The notes beneath the pieces were generated by a model that saw only the letters and a list, made by a program, of their open reading frames with translations, was not told the origin of the DNA and made no database searches. From contig CM072347.1 of assembly GCA_036874045.1 (NCBI GenBank), forward strand, positions 9,798,501 through 9,862,500: 64,000 nucleotides of DNA, written 5' to 3'. This document shows positions 35,738 through 48,284 of this stretch, piece after piece (the stretch's first letter is position 1; each line of letters opens with the position of its first letter). A program made the translations under genes and the position numbers. The DNA comes from Cymodocea nodosa (lineage: Eukaryota > Streptophyta > Magnoliopsida > Alismatales > Cymodoceaceae).

Positions 35738-36291
35738 TATATCCTCCACATTTAACCACAATCAGTTTTCCACTCTTCATGTCTTCTCTTTTTCCTTCAT
35801 CGAATTACACACATTCTAACCCACGTTTTCCTTTCAAATTTTCTTTAATCATCAATCCTGATTCTTTGAAAAATTTCCTACAAAATAAACTTTCTTGTCT
35901 AAAATTTTTCAACAAGTGTAATAACAAGTTGTTGTGTTAATGTTAACTAAACGAGTAAAACAAATAGATTTATAACTTAACGTATCTAACTCAACGAGTT
36001 CATCATGTGCCAAATCATGTAACAAGTATTGTAGCTAACTCAACGAACTACGTTTGTGGTGTTATGCTAACTCAACGAGCCAGCTTCGTGTCTTTCAGAA
36101 GGTTAAATGCTAACTCACTGAAAATAGTTTTAAGTATCGAATAGTTAAGTTTTCTAAGTATCTGAAATATCTTTTTACCATAAAACTAGTGAAACATATG
36201 TCGTGACCTAAAACCATGACTTAAGTTATCTTTCAGAAGGTTAGATGCTAACTCATCGAAAATAGTTTAAGTTTCGGATAGTTACACTTGT

Positions 36292-37843
36292 TGTTGAGTA
36301 TTTTGTTTTGATGATGTGTGCTAAACGAATGTAATCATATTTACTCAATTACTATTATTTGTGAAAGTAAATTAAGAACATCAATTAATATAGAAAAAGT
36401 TTATTGATATAAATACTTGTCTGTAATGGATCTGAGATTATACTAAGTTAAATAACTAGTTGTTAAGTTATACTAATTTTTCATTTAACTAAACGTTAAG
36501 TTAACGTGTGTTTTTATTGTAAAGTATGATATGTTTTAAAGTTATATTTTCTATATCATGTACAGTGCACGTTAAGACAACTCGTTGAGTTAATGCATTA
36601 TTTGTATAAAGGTCACGAGAGAACTCATTGAGTTATAGGCTTAAAGGTTAAAATAGGTAATGTGAGAACTCGTTGAGTTAGTGAGCAAAAGGTTAAAATG
36701 AAGAGACGAAGTCATTATGTTAGTATTGTGCACGTGGTGAAATTAAAGTTTACGAATGTTATATTGTATCATATGAGTTGCACATGTTTAACTCATTAAG
36801 TTAACATAACTACACTAACTGCACACGTTGAGTTGCTATATTGAACACTAAGGCAACACGTTAGGTTAGCGTTATAAACTTAAAGTTGTTATTATTGTAC
36901 GTGATAAATACCTTATTGTAAAAACATTTATTTTTTATTGGTTCGTTGAGTTAGTGTAACACCATGAAGCTAGTTCGTTGAGTTATCTATAACACCACGA
37001 ACTTTGTTCGTTGAGTTAGTTACAGTACTTGTCACGTGATTTGGCACATGATGAACTCATTAAGTTAGATACATTAAGTTATAAATCTACTTCTTTCACT
37101 CATTTAGTTAACATTAACACGACTTGTTATTACACTTGATGAAAATTTTGGATGAGAAAGTTTATTTTGCAGGAAATTTTTCATAGATCTAGGATTGATG
37201 ATCAAAGAAAATTTGAAAAGAAAACATGGGTTAGAACGTGTGTATTTCGATGAAGGAAAAAGAGAAGATGTGAAGAGTGGAAAACTGATAGCGATTAAAC
37301 ATGGAGGATATGCATGAAATGAAGATACAATATAAAAGGCATAGAATTCTCGTTGATCAATTATCCCTGCACACCAAACAAAATATATTTTTAGGGATCA
37401 AAACACCTCTTTGGGGAAAAGCTCTTAGATAGAAGAAAATTCAGTGAAGTAGAGAAAGTCAGATATATGTCACTAAAGATTTAAATAATCAGAAGAAAGA
37501 AAATTCAATGAAGTAGAGAAAGTCAGATATTTGTCACTGAAGAATTGTAGAAGAAGAAGAAGAAGAAGAAAAATCTTAAATAGGGAGAAATGTTCTAAAT
37601 TCTGCAAATTAGTTTTCTCTGTTTGTAGTTATGAAATTGATTAGCTGAAACATGGTATCGTTATATAATTGCATCTACAATTTCTGAGAAGAATTGAATT
37701 GCATATTGTAATTGAAATCTTGAATAAAATGATTTGATTAAAACAGTGTCTCCACTTATTTTTAATTTTGAAATTTCAATTATTTGTTGAAAATGTTGAA
37801 AAACACAATTCACCCCCCTCTTGTGTAGCCATTCAATCCTATA
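36292..37843 (+). mobile_element. Solo LTR of the Copia 1 family
   Basis: About 1.55 kb from TGTTGAGTATTTTG to CAATCCTATA. It is flanked by CTTGT (36287-36291) and ATTGT (37844-37848), a 5-bp duplication with one change. It interrupts the older Copia LTR fragment 33519-38180. It is older than the Copia 1 LTRs, judging from many differences. Confidence 0.85.
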
Positions 37844-38180
37844 ATTGTAAGTCTCCAAAAAACTCTAAGTCACCAATCCAATAATAAATAAATGTTTTTA
37901 TAATAAAGCATTTACCACGTGCAATAATAATAACTTTAAGTTTATAACGCTAACCTAACGCGTTGTCTTAGTGTTCAATATAGCAACTCGACGCATTTAG
38001 TTATGTTAACTTAACAAGTTAAACATGTGCAACTCACGTGATACAATATAACATTTCTAAACTTTAATTTCACCATGTGCATAATACTAACTTAATGAGT
38101 TTGTCTCTTCACCTTAACGTTTTGTTCATTAACTCAACAAGTTCTCACGTGATCTATTTTAACCTTTAAGTCTATAACCA

Positions 38181-39406
38181 TCAGAAACTAAAGCTCCTAA
38201 TCTAAATAGAGAACTACTTTGCTCAGCTAAAAAGACTTTCCTTAAAACTTTTCGCTCTCTTTTCTTAGTACACCAATCCTTAAGAGATTTAGCATAAGGT
38301 GGCATTTTCTACAATAAGTCTAACAAAGAAATGTTAACTTGTACTTTTTCAAAAATTTCTCTCATTTTTTCTAGTTTTTCAGGAAATGTTTGTTGTAATC
38401 TTTTAGGTTAGGGTGCTAATGATTGTGACTTACAAGGCTCTTTCTTTTTTAGTTCATTCTTTTGATTATTTTTAGTCTCATTTTTATATTCAATTTTTTC
38501 TTCATTGATTTCTAAGTTTTCAGATATTAATTGTTCATTGTCATTTTGAATTTTGTTCTTACTTAGCTCCACTTTGATTTCTTTTTGAATTCTTGGTGGT
38601 ATATCAGTTCCGGATCTTAATGTTATACATACATCTTCTAGATTTTCATGATTTTCTTGTATTTCATTTTCTTGATTTTGATTTTCTATTGTTTCTAGTT
38701 TTAAATTACATTCTTTAACTACTATTTCATTAGTATTTTCTTTTGTTTGTATGTCTTACAAATTATGTAGATCTTCAACCTTAAAGTTTTCATTTGTGTT
38801 TTCCTATTGCATAACTTGAAATTTCATTGTTAATTCATCCAATGCTTTTAACTTTCTTTCTAGATCATCTAGTCTCATTGCATTTAATTTTTGATCAATT
38901 TTCATTATGGTTTTCTCCGTTTCATATATGATATCGATTTTAGGTTCTGAATATTCTTCCCTATAATTTAATTGGTTAACTTCTTGTTGCTGATACATGT
39001 ATTGTTCCAATTTTTCCATGTTTTGCTCTAAACTACGCTCAAGTCTATCGTACCTATCCCAAACTTCCTTGTCTCTCTACATATTACTTGTTCTAAACTA
39101 ACCATTAGTTGGGTAAACTATAAGATTCTTATACTCAACTCTATTATATTGAATATAATTCATTTGTTGTTCATGTGATATAACCATCTACAATTGTCTC
39201 AATTTCAATCAATCAGAAATGTCATGACCTTCAAAATTGTAGAATTCACATATGCTAACTATTGGTTTCAAAAATCTTTGAGCATAAGCATATGCCATAT
39301 TCTCAATTATATAATAAAAACACACAACACTCCCTTTGTTATTAAAACAAAATAGCACTCACAATTGTTTAGCTTCTCAATCCCCGACAATAGTGCTAGA
39401 AAGACT
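38181..39406 (-). mobile_element. Gypsy gag-derived remnant with primer site
   Basis: On the minus strand, after a tRNA-Asp-like primer site (39381-39398, 'tagcactattgtcgggga'), comes a frame with MAYAYAQRFLKPIVSIC, a zinc-knuckle-like region, a coiled coil (LEQYMYQQQEVNQLNYREEY; DDLERKLKALDELTMKF), DVCITLRSGTDIPPRIQKE and the pre-protease block ending near PPYAKSLKDWCTKK. The capsid domain is missing. It is the same design as 53746-54934. It is broken, and cut on the left by Copia LTR sequence. Confidence 0.8.
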
Positions 39407-39742
39407 TGTTCCATTGTTTGTGAAGTTAAATTAGAAGACCTATATTCTTCAATCAGACCTTGTCTATTTATAAATTCTTTTAAAACAACAAACAACTTTT
39501 CACACAAATTTGATATTAAATCCAATTTGTGTTTTTAACTACAAGCGCACAATGTATATTGTATTTGTGTACAAGTACAGGTTGATCCCATAAAGATTGA
39601 GTAAGAATTGTATACTATTTTAATTTTTATGCTAGAGTTTGTATGTATTCAATTAAGCACTACGTTGAGTCATTGTTAATTCAGGGGATTTAGTATGTGG
39701 AGTTATAGCCAACTCAACGAACTAAACTCGTGGACTTAAGTT

Positions 39743-41500
39743 TGTTAGGATCGGTAGGCTCACTTGAGGGGGGGTGAATGGTGAAAGTGTGTAGTTTTCA
39801 AATTCTTTTAATGTTGAATCGAATGATTCAACAAAAATGTAATGAGATGAAACTAATAATGCAGATCAACAAAAATAAGAAACACACATCAAATTTTTAG
39901 GTGGTTCACCAATTTGGCTAGTCCACCCCCAAGATTCACTTGGGCTTCACTAAGTGTTTCAACACTTACACACTTGCTTTCAGGTCAAAGCAAGAACCAA
40001 CTACACAAAAGTTTTCAGGTCGAAACTTCAGTAAACCAACCTCTAGAGTTTTCAGGTCAAAACTCAAACCAACAACTAAATGTAGCTTTCAAGTTGAAGC
40101 CACGAACGAACAACTTTAATTCTTTAATCAAAGTTTTTGCACACAAAGCTTTTTCTGCAGTAGATCTTTGGAATATGCTTCACTGTTTGCATACTTGAGT
40201 GTAAATGGAATTTGGAGTGTAGCTCTACTTATCTTCGTTGTCTGTATTTTGTATATATACCTGATATGTAGAACGATCATATTTTCCTCCAACGGATGTA
40301 TTCTACTATACTTGATTAGCCTCATGTCCCAATATGGCAAGTGACCGTTCAGAAAAACGTTTCAAGATATCTTACCGATTTTCCTATTCTTTCAGATAGT
40401 TAGCTATGCAACTCTCTGAAGAGTATCTGTAACTCACCGAAAAATCACTTAACCTTTACTCCCAAGTAGGATTCCAAAATATTCAAATTTGAGCTGTCAT
40501 TCAATCAGATACTTATAACTGTAACTCACCAAATAGTTATATACTTGTCGGATAGTTTGACTCTGTCAACTTTTCGATTACTTTAATTTAGCACGTGCAT
40601 AAAGGCTAACTTAAGTTTCGGATGGTTATCCCTGTAACTCACCGAAACACTTTAGGATTTCAGATAGTTATCTTTCTAACTCTCCGAAAACTTATTTGCA
40701 CTTCTTTCTAGAATTCTGCACGTGGGAAATTCAGTGACTTAAGTTTCGGATGGTTAAACTGTAACTCACCGAAACTCTTTTGAAATTTCGGATAGTTATC
40801 TTTCTAACTCTCTGAAAACCCATTTGAGCATCTGTTTGGAATTCTGCACGTGGGAAATTCAACGACTTAAGTTTCGGATAGTTAAACTGTAACTCATCGA
40901 AACTCTCTTGAAATTTCAGATAGTTATATTTCTAACTCTCCGATTTTCCCTTTTAAGCTTTCAACTGCCGGCTTCTCCATTTTGCACGTACGTAATAAAA
41001 TGACTTAAGTTTCGGAAAGTTATGCCTATAACTTACCGAAAAACTCGAATCATTATCTAACTCTCCGACAAGTCCTTTAAGCTTCCGTTCTGTATTTCTG
41101 CACGTGGTTTATTGAATGACTTAACTTTCGGATAGTTATACTTGTAACTCTCCGAAAAGTCCTTTAAGCTTCTAGATAGTTAACTCCTTAACTATTTGAT
41201 CATTCAATCAACTTAACTGTCTGATATAATAACTCTCCAAAGGCTTTGTAAAATTTGGATAGTTATCCCTCTAACTGTCCGATAGTCTTGCTGCTGTTTT
41301 ATTCTTTGGATGCTTGAACCTGTAACTGTCCGATTTTACTGTAACTTTAAAGCATTATTATTTGGAAACTTCTCCATCTGTTCATCTGCATGGAATTTGT
41401 TCTATCTGTCTTCTGATCTTTAGCTGCACTGACTTAACTGTGAAATACAATATGATTCCTCACATAGGTTTTGCATTATCAAAATACTAGGGTTTTAACA
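39743..41500 (-). repeat. 3' LTR of Copia 2
   Basis: Minus strand TGTTAAAACCCTAGTATTTTG to CGATCCTAACA. U3 (about 40370-41350) is a run of hairpin-forming units such as TTTCGGATAGTTA...TAACTCTCCGAAA alternating with GCACGTGG at spacings near 125 bases (about 40593, 40725, 40851 and 41101, with a CACGTACG variant near 40984). The frame at 39914-40198 is an antisense shadow present in both LTRs. Confidence 0.94.
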
Positions 41501-41514
41501 ATCTCCCCCTTTTT
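41501..41514 (-). other. Polypurine tract of Copia 2
   Basis: Minus strand AAAAAGGGGGAGAT directly before the 3' LTR. Further G-rich tracts at 41641-41648, 41663-41671 and 41741-41753 repeat the theme. Confidence 0.85.
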
Positions 41515-41880
41515 GATAATGACAAAAACCTTTACGTTAAATTACATGTATTACACTCCCTAGTGTATTACTATACAATCAGTCACATAGAGAAAAATAA
41601 AACAGGAATTTATCAATACTATACTGACAAGAAGGGATTCCTCCCCCTGACTTTGAGCTAACTTCTCCCCCTATCTATGTGTTGAGTTTTTCTTTCAGTG
41701 CTTGCTGGAAATACTGTAAGTAACCAAATTTTCAAAATCTTCTCCCCCTTTTTGTCATTATATAAAAAGGTGAGGACTGTAAAACTAAGTTTCTGTAAAA
41801 ACTGATATTGACTGTATCCTGCACGAGAAGGTTAGTAGAAAAACAAGCTCCCATATGGTGAGCTTGATGAAAAAAAACAT

Positions 41881-43320
41881 TTAAAGATCTTGTAAAGAAC
41901 ATATTCCTAGATTTTGTCTAATATGATTAAAAGTTGATTCATTTAAAGGTTTGGTTAAAATATCTACAAGTTGATTTTCTATTGGCACAAACTTAAATGA
42001 AATGTTCCCTTTCTCCACATGATCTCTTAGAAAATGATGTCTAATCTTGATATGCTTGGCTCTGGAATGAAGTACTGTATTCTTAGATAGACTGATTGCA
42101 CTACTGTTATCAAAAAATATGATTGAATTCTGAATTTTCAGTCTGTAATCTGCTAGAGTTTGCTGCATCCAAAGGATTTGTGCACAACACAATCCAGCTG
42201 CAATATACTCGGCTTCAGTAGTAGATAAAGCTATACAATTTTGTTTCCTACTGAACCATGAGATTAAAGAACATCCAAGTAATTGACAAGTACCACTGGT
42301 GCTTTTTCTATCAGATCTGCTGCCTGCATAATCTACATCACTATATCCTGTTAAAATCAAACTACTGTTAGCTGAGTAGAATAATCCGAAATCTTTTGTT
42401 CCTTGTAGATATCTGAAAATCCTTTTGACAGATTTCAAATGTGATTCCTTTGGTGATGCTTGAAATCTAGCATACATTGAACATAATATCTGGCCTGCTG
42501 GCTGAAAGGTATAACAGGGATCCAATCATACCTCTAAATTGCCTGTGATCCACTACAACACTTGAATCATCCATTTCCATTTTAATGCTTGAACTCATTG
42601 GAGTATTTGTGGATTTGATGTTTTCATAGCCAAATTTCTTCAACATCTCTTTGTAGTATTTTTCTTGGTTGACAAATATATCATTATGCATTTGATGAAT
42701 CTGTAATCCCAAGAAAAACTTCAATTCTCCCATTATGGTCATTTCAAATTTATTTTTCATTAAATTCTGAAATTCATGATAGAGATCTTCTAAAGTGGCT
42801 CCAAAGACTATATCATCAACATATATTTGAACAATCAATATATGCACATCAAAAGTTTTGATAAACAAAGTGCTGTCCACTTTGCATATAGAAAAATTAT
42901 TTTCAGTTAAATTTTTTTTCAATTTCTCATACCAAGCTCTAGGTGCCTGTTTCAAACCATATAGAGTCTTTCCTAGTTTGTAGATATGATCCGGCTTGAG
43001 TTCATCTTCAAATCCAGGAGGTTGTTTAACAAACACTTCTTCTTGAATTTCTCCATTTAAGAAGGTACTTTTCACATCCATTTTAAACAATCTTATCTTC
43101 ATACTACTTGCAAAGGCAATCAACATTCTAATAGCTTCAATCCTAGCTATAGGAGAAAAAGTTTCTTCATAGTCAATACCTTCTTGTTGATTGTAGCCCT
43201 GTGCAACTAATCGAGCTTTATTTCTAAGAATGTTACCATCTTCATCTAATTTGTTTTTGAAAATCCATTTAGTTCCAATGATGGATTTTCCTACAGGTTT
43301 TTCTATTAGTTCCCACACAT
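41881..43320 (-). mobile_element. Reverse transcriptase and RNase H of Copia 2
   Basis: RT starts around MWELIEKPVGKSIIGTKW. It includes FKMDVKSTFLNGEIQEEVFV and the catalytic YVDDIVFGA. RNase H shows GYSDVDYAGSRSDRKSTSGT, ALSTTEAEYIAAGLCCAQIL and the end block NQLVDILTKPLNEST. Typical Copia, with breaks. Confidence 0.92.
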
Positions 43321-43651
43321 TGTTTTTCTAGAACTGATTTAATTCTTCCTACATAGTCATTATCCAGTAGGTATCCTTACAAGCTTCATCTACTGATTTT
43401 GGCTCTATTTCTGACACAAATGCACAAAAATTGCAGATATCTTGTGCTTTGCTCCTAGTTTGTACCCCTTTAGATATATTTCCAATAATTTGTTCCTCGG
43501 GATGATCAGATCTAAACTTCCAACTATTAAGATTCTGAAATCTATTGAGGTGATTCTGGTTTGACACTTGTGATTTGAGTTTCTGCTTGCAGTTATCATC
43601 TTCAAAGTATTCATTTTCACTGTCATATTTAATCTTCAACTTTTTGAAATT

Positions 43652-44905
43652 CTAGATCAGATCTTCATCAAACTGAACATTTATACTTTCCTCCACTCTT
43701 CTATCTTTAGCAAAATATACTCTGTAAGCTTTGCTTCTCGAGGAGTAACCAACAAGTATGGTAGGTTCAGACTTAGCATCAAACTTGTCTTTAGCATTTC
43801 CTGTATTTAAGACAAAACATTTACATCCAAATGTCTTAAAATAGCCAACATTTGGAGTTTTATCGAACCAAATTTCAAAGGGTGTCTTATTCAATGTGGA
43901 TCTAATGTGAGTTCTGTTGGAAATGTGACAACTTGTTCTTACAGCTTCTGCCTAGAGAAATTTAGGTAGATTCGTGGCATTTAACATAGTTCTAGCCATT
44001 TCTTGTAAAGTCCTATTTTTCCTTTCTACAACTCCATTTTGAGCAGGAGTTCTAGGACAAGAGAATTCATGCAGAATTCCAAATGAATTGCAGAGGTTTT
44101 CAAATTCATAGTTTTCAAATTCCCCTCCATGATCACTTCTAATTTTCTTCACTGTTAGATCCTTCTGATTCTGAACTCTTATGCAAAAATTCCTGAACTC
44201 ATTGCAAGTTTCATTTTTATGTGTCAAAAATATTACCCAAGTTAATCTGGAGAAATCATCAACAATAACAAAGGTATATTTTCGACCCCCAAGACTTGAT
44301 ACTTGAGAAGGACCAAACAAATCTAGATGTAGCAATTCTAATGGCCTTTTGATGGACACAACATTTTTGCTGTGAAGAGTAGTTCTCTTCTGCTTCCCTA
44401 GCATACACTCACTACACACTCTATCCTTCTTAAAAGTGAGTTTAGGCAAACCCCTAACAAGATCACCTGTGGATAGCTTTCTGATATTCTTCATACTGAT
44501 GTGACCAAGTCTTCTATGCCACACCCAATCGTCTTCACCAGTTGCTACCAAACAGGAATTGCTTGCAAAATTTTCACATGGAAAGTTTAATGTATATATT
44601 GAGCAATTTCTAATACCAGTAAATTTTGTTTCATTTGTGGTAGGATCAATAATGTAGCAGTTTTTAGCATTAAAAGAAACAGTATAGCCTTTATCACATA
44701 ATTGTCCTACACTTAACAGATTTTGTTTTAAACCATTTACATGCAAGATATTCTCAATTATACCATTTTCAGATGTAATATTTCCTATTGCAGTTATTTT
44801 ACACTTTTCATTATTTCCAAACTTAACAGATCCTGAACTTAAGTTTTTAATTGAGTCAAGAAAACTTTTCTTACCTGTCATGTGCTTTGAGCATCCACTG
44901 TCCAC
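43652..44905 (-). mobile_element. Protease and integrase of Copia 2
   Basis: The protease block is MDSGCSKHMTGKKSFLDSIK. GAG-pre-integrase is WVWHRRLGHISMKNIRKLS, with the zinc-binding region CSECMLGKQKR. The integrase core has LLHLDLFGPSQVSSLGGRKY, IRSDHGGEFEN and NGVVERKNRTLQEMARTMLN, followed by KTPFEIWFDKTPNVGYFKTF. The 'DSGCSxHMTG' form is common in Sireviruses. Broken. Confidence 0.92.
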
Positions 44906-45197
44906 AATCCATTTAGTTGAACGTACTTGAAACTCCTTGTCACTCTACAAATCATATTGAAATTAAAGCTTTTGGTACCCAAATCTTCTTAGGTCTAGTA
45001 GAGTTAGTCCTTAAAACATTAAATCTATTGCCTCTTGGCAGCCACATATGACTTGATCTTTGTTTGATGGCAAACATAGTGGTGCCATCTCTATAAGATC
45101 GAATCACTCCACCACAATAAGGTATTTCCTGAGGTGCAGCATACCCTAGGCCATATTTATTCTCATTTGATCGTTGAGATCCTATTATTTTATTTAA

Positions 45198-46499
45198 TCA
45201 TTTTTTTCCTTGAGTAAATTTACATATAGTATCTTTCAAATCTGATATAGTAGTTAATAGATTTTTATTTTCATCTTTTAATTTACAATTATCACAACTA
45301 TACTTATCTAAATTTGATTTTAGATTTCTATTTTCAACTATAGTTGATTCTAATTCAGCAAATGAATTTTCTAAGCAATGATTTAATCTTTTAATTTCTT
45401 TCTTAAAATCTCTACACTTCACATATAAATTATCTACAGTAGATAAAAGACTATTTATGTCTAACTCATCGTGCTCATTTTCTGAACTAGAGGAAGTAGA
45501 GCATACCTCTTATGCTGTAAAACAAACATTGGCTGCTACTTCTTCAGAATCTGATGAACAGCATGAAGAGCTACTGTCATCCCACGTAGCTTTGAGAGCC
45601 ATCTTCTTTTTGTCCTTCAATCTCTTCTTCTTATCTCCTTGATCCTCTTCTGTCTGAAATGGACAGAAGGTCTATATGTGCCCTTGCCTTTTACATTTGA
45701 AACATGTAGGGACCGTTCTTTTAAAAGAGCTGGACTTATTCTTTTTCTTCATAAACCTTCTAAAGTTCCTTGCCAACAACATGATCTCATCATCGTTTGA
45801 GCTTAGAGCTTCCTCTATGGATGAAAATGCCATTTCCTTTTTCTTTTCAGCTTTCTTTTCAACAGCTCCTTCTTGCTCTTTCCAGTCCTTCATCTGAGCT
45901 TCGTAGGCCAGAAGATTGCCCAACAATTCTTCAACTGTGTAATTATTGAGATCCTTGGAATCTTGAATAGATGTGGACTTCTATTTCCACACAATAGTTA
46001 AGCTCCTTAGGATCTTCTATACCTGTTCACGTGAAGAGAACTTCTTTCCCAAGCCTTTCAGACTGTTAATGATTTTAGTAAATCTAGAAAACATTTCAGT
46101 TATGTTTTCATTATCATTCATTTTAAACAGTTCTAGTTTTCTCAAAAGAATACTGATTTTTGTATCCTTGACTTGGCTTGTTCCTTCATGAGTAACTTGA
46201 AGGATTTTCCAAGCCTCATGAGTAGACTTACATGCAGATACCTTATTATATTGATCAGCAGTTAGTGCACAATAAATGGCATTCAGCCCTCTAGCATCCA
46301 ACTGAATGATTTTCTCATCCTCCTCAGACCAGTTCGTCACATCCCTGGTTGGAAGTGTAGTTCTAGGAACAACAGTATTCTAGAGTTTAACATCTGAACT
46401 CCTAAGGAAGCACTCCATTCTATTCTTCCAATAGTTATAATTGGAACCATCGAATAGAGGAGGTCTGTGGATGTTTTGACCCTCAGCAAATTGAGCCAT
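45198..46499 (-). mobile_element. Gag of Copia 2 and its coiled-coil linker
   Basis: The start, just inside the primer site, encodes a frame with FAEGQNIHRPP-type sequence, then QVKDTKISILLRKLELFKMN and SRFTKIINSLKGLGKKF of Copia gag. The zinc knuckle begins CFKCKRQGHI near 45700. A Lys/Ser-rich linker and a coiled coil (45198-45422, NSFAELESTIVENRNLKSNL) lead towards protease. Broken. Confidence 0.88.
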
Positions 46500-46536
46500 A
46501 AATCCAGATGGTTAAATTTTATGAAGGATTAACCTT

Positions 46537-46548
46537 GCTCTGATACCA
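46537..46548 (-). other. Primer binding site of Copia 2 (tRNA-iMet type)
   Basis: TGGTATCAGAGC on the minus strand, two bases after the LTR end, as in Copia 1. Confidence 0.92.
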
Positions 46549-46550
46549 AT

Positions 46551-48284
46551 TGTTAGGATCGGTAGGCTCACTAGAGGGGGGGTGAATGGCGAAAGTGTGT
46601 AGTTTTAAAATTCTTTTAATGTTGAATCGAATGATTCAACAAAAATGTAATGAGATGAAACTAATAATGCAGATCAACAGAAATAAGAAACACACATCAA
46701 ATTTTTAGGTGGTTCACCAATTTGGCTAGTCCACCCCCAAGATTCACTTGGGCTTCACTAAGTGTTTCAACACTTACACACTTGCTTTCAGGTCAAAGCA
46801 AGAACCAACTACACAGAAGTTTTCAGGTCGAAACTTCAGTAAACCAACCTCTAGAGTTTTCAGGTCAAAACTCAAACCAACAACTGAATGTAACTTTCAG
46901 GTTGAAGCCACGAACGAACAACTTTAATTCTTCAATCAGAGTTTTTGCGCACAGAGCTTTTTCTGCAGTAGATCTTTGGAATATGCTTCACTGTTTGCAG
47001 ACTTGAGTGTAAATGAAATTTGGAGTGTAGCTCTACTTATCTTTGTTGTCTGTATTTTGTATATATACCTGATATGTACAACAATCATATTTTCCTCCAA
47101 CGGATGTATTCTATTGTACTTGATTAGCCTCAAGTCCCAATACGGCAAGTGACCGTTCAGAAAAATGTTTCAAGATATCTTACCGATTTTCCTATTCTTT
47201 CGAAGAGTATCTGTAACTCATCGAAAAATCACTTAACCTTTACTCCCAGGTAGGATTCCAGAATATTCAAATGTGAGCTGTCATTCAATCGGATACTTAT
47301 AACTGTAACTCACCGAACAGTTATATACTTGTCGGATAGTTTGACTCTGTCAACTTTCCGATTGCTTTAATTTAGCACGTGCATAAAGGCTAACTTAAGT
47401 TTCGAATGGTTATCCTTGTAACTCACCGAAACACTTTAGGATTTCGGATAGTTATCTTTCTAACTCTCCGAAAACTTATTTGCACTTCTTTCTGGAATTC
47501 TACACGTGGGAAATTCAGTGAATTAAGTTTCGGATGGTTAAACTGTAACTCACCGAAACTCTTTTGAAATTTCGGATAGTTATCTTTCTAACTCTCCGAA
47601 AACCCATTTGAGCATCTGTCTGAAATTCCGCACGTGGGAAATTCAACGACTTAAGTTTTGGATAGTTAAACTGTAACTCACCGAAACTCTCTTGAAATTT
47701 CAGATAGTTATATTTCTAACTCTCTGATTTTCCCTTTTAAGCTTTCAACTACCGGCTTCTCCATTTTGCACGTGCGTAATAAAATGACTTAAGTTCCGGA
47801 AAGTTATGCTTGTAACTTACCAAAAAACTCAAATAGTTATCTAACTCTCCGACAAGTCCTTTAAGCTTCCGTTCTGTATTTCTACACGTAGTTTATTGAA
47901 TGACTTAACTTTCAGATAGTTATACCTGTAACTCTCTGAAAAGTCCTTTAAGCTTCCAAATAGTTAACTCCTTAACTATCCGATCATTCAATCAACTTAA
48001 CTGTCTGATATAATAACTCTCCGAAGGCTTTGTAAAATTCGGATAGTTATCCCTCTAATTGTCTGATAGTCTTGCTGCTGTTTTATTCTTTGGATGCTTG
48101 AACCTGTAACTGTCCGATTTTACTGTAACTTTAAAGCATTATTATCTGGAAACTCCTCCATCTGTTCATCTGCATGGAATTTGTTCTATCTGACTTCTGA
48201 TCTTAAGGTGCACTGACTTAACTGTGAAATACAATATAATTCCTCACATAGGTTTTGCATTACCAAAATACTAGGGTCCTAACA
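46551..48284 (-). repeat. 5' LTR of Copia 2
   Basis: 1734 bp, from TGTTAGGACCCTAGTATTTTG (minus strand) to CGATCCTAACA. A TATA-like TATATATA lies at 47060-47067. U3 carries the same hairpin and CACGTG units as the 3' LTR. Confidence 0.94.

Larger units (their letters stand above)
33519..38180 (-). mobile_element. Copia-1-family LTR fragment carrying two solo LTR insertions
   Basis: Pieces 33519-33656, 35743-36291 and 37844-38180 are consecutive parts of one minus-oriented LTR related to the Copia 1 LTR and closest to 50849-52361. Both LTR ends are missing. It was hit by a Gypsy solo LTR (TATAT duplication) and then a Copia solo LTR (CTTGT/ATTGT). Parts at 36080-36290 carry repeated 'tctttcagaaggtta...' units of about 120 bases. 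Confidence 0.8.
39743..48284 (-). mobile_element. Copia 2: Sirevirus-like Copia element, 8.5 kb
   Basis: Complete-length minus-strand element flanked by AAGTT (39738-39742 and 48285-48289). It has LTRs of 1758 and 1734 bp, a tRNA-iMet primer site, gag with zinc knuckle, protease, integrase, RT and RNase H. It has no third frame like that of Copia 1. Several polypurine tracts occur near the 3' LTR (41501-41514, 41641-41648, 41663-41671, 41741-41753). A 600-base LTR sample shows about 22 differences (3.5-4%), and one LTR lacks a 24-base piece, so it is of similar age to Copia 1 or slightly older. It is broken, with perhaps eight to ten lesions in the coding region. Confidence 0.93.

Noticed and set aside
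39914-40198. 94-codon frame in both Copia 2 LTRs (also 46722-47006)
   Set aside because: Antisense to the element and within the LTR. Similarity is simply that of the LTR pair.
45973-46191. Short frames opposite Copia coding regions (for example 45973-46191, 18875-19102, 27248-27538)
   Set aside because: They are antisense shadows of gag and pol with no features of their own.
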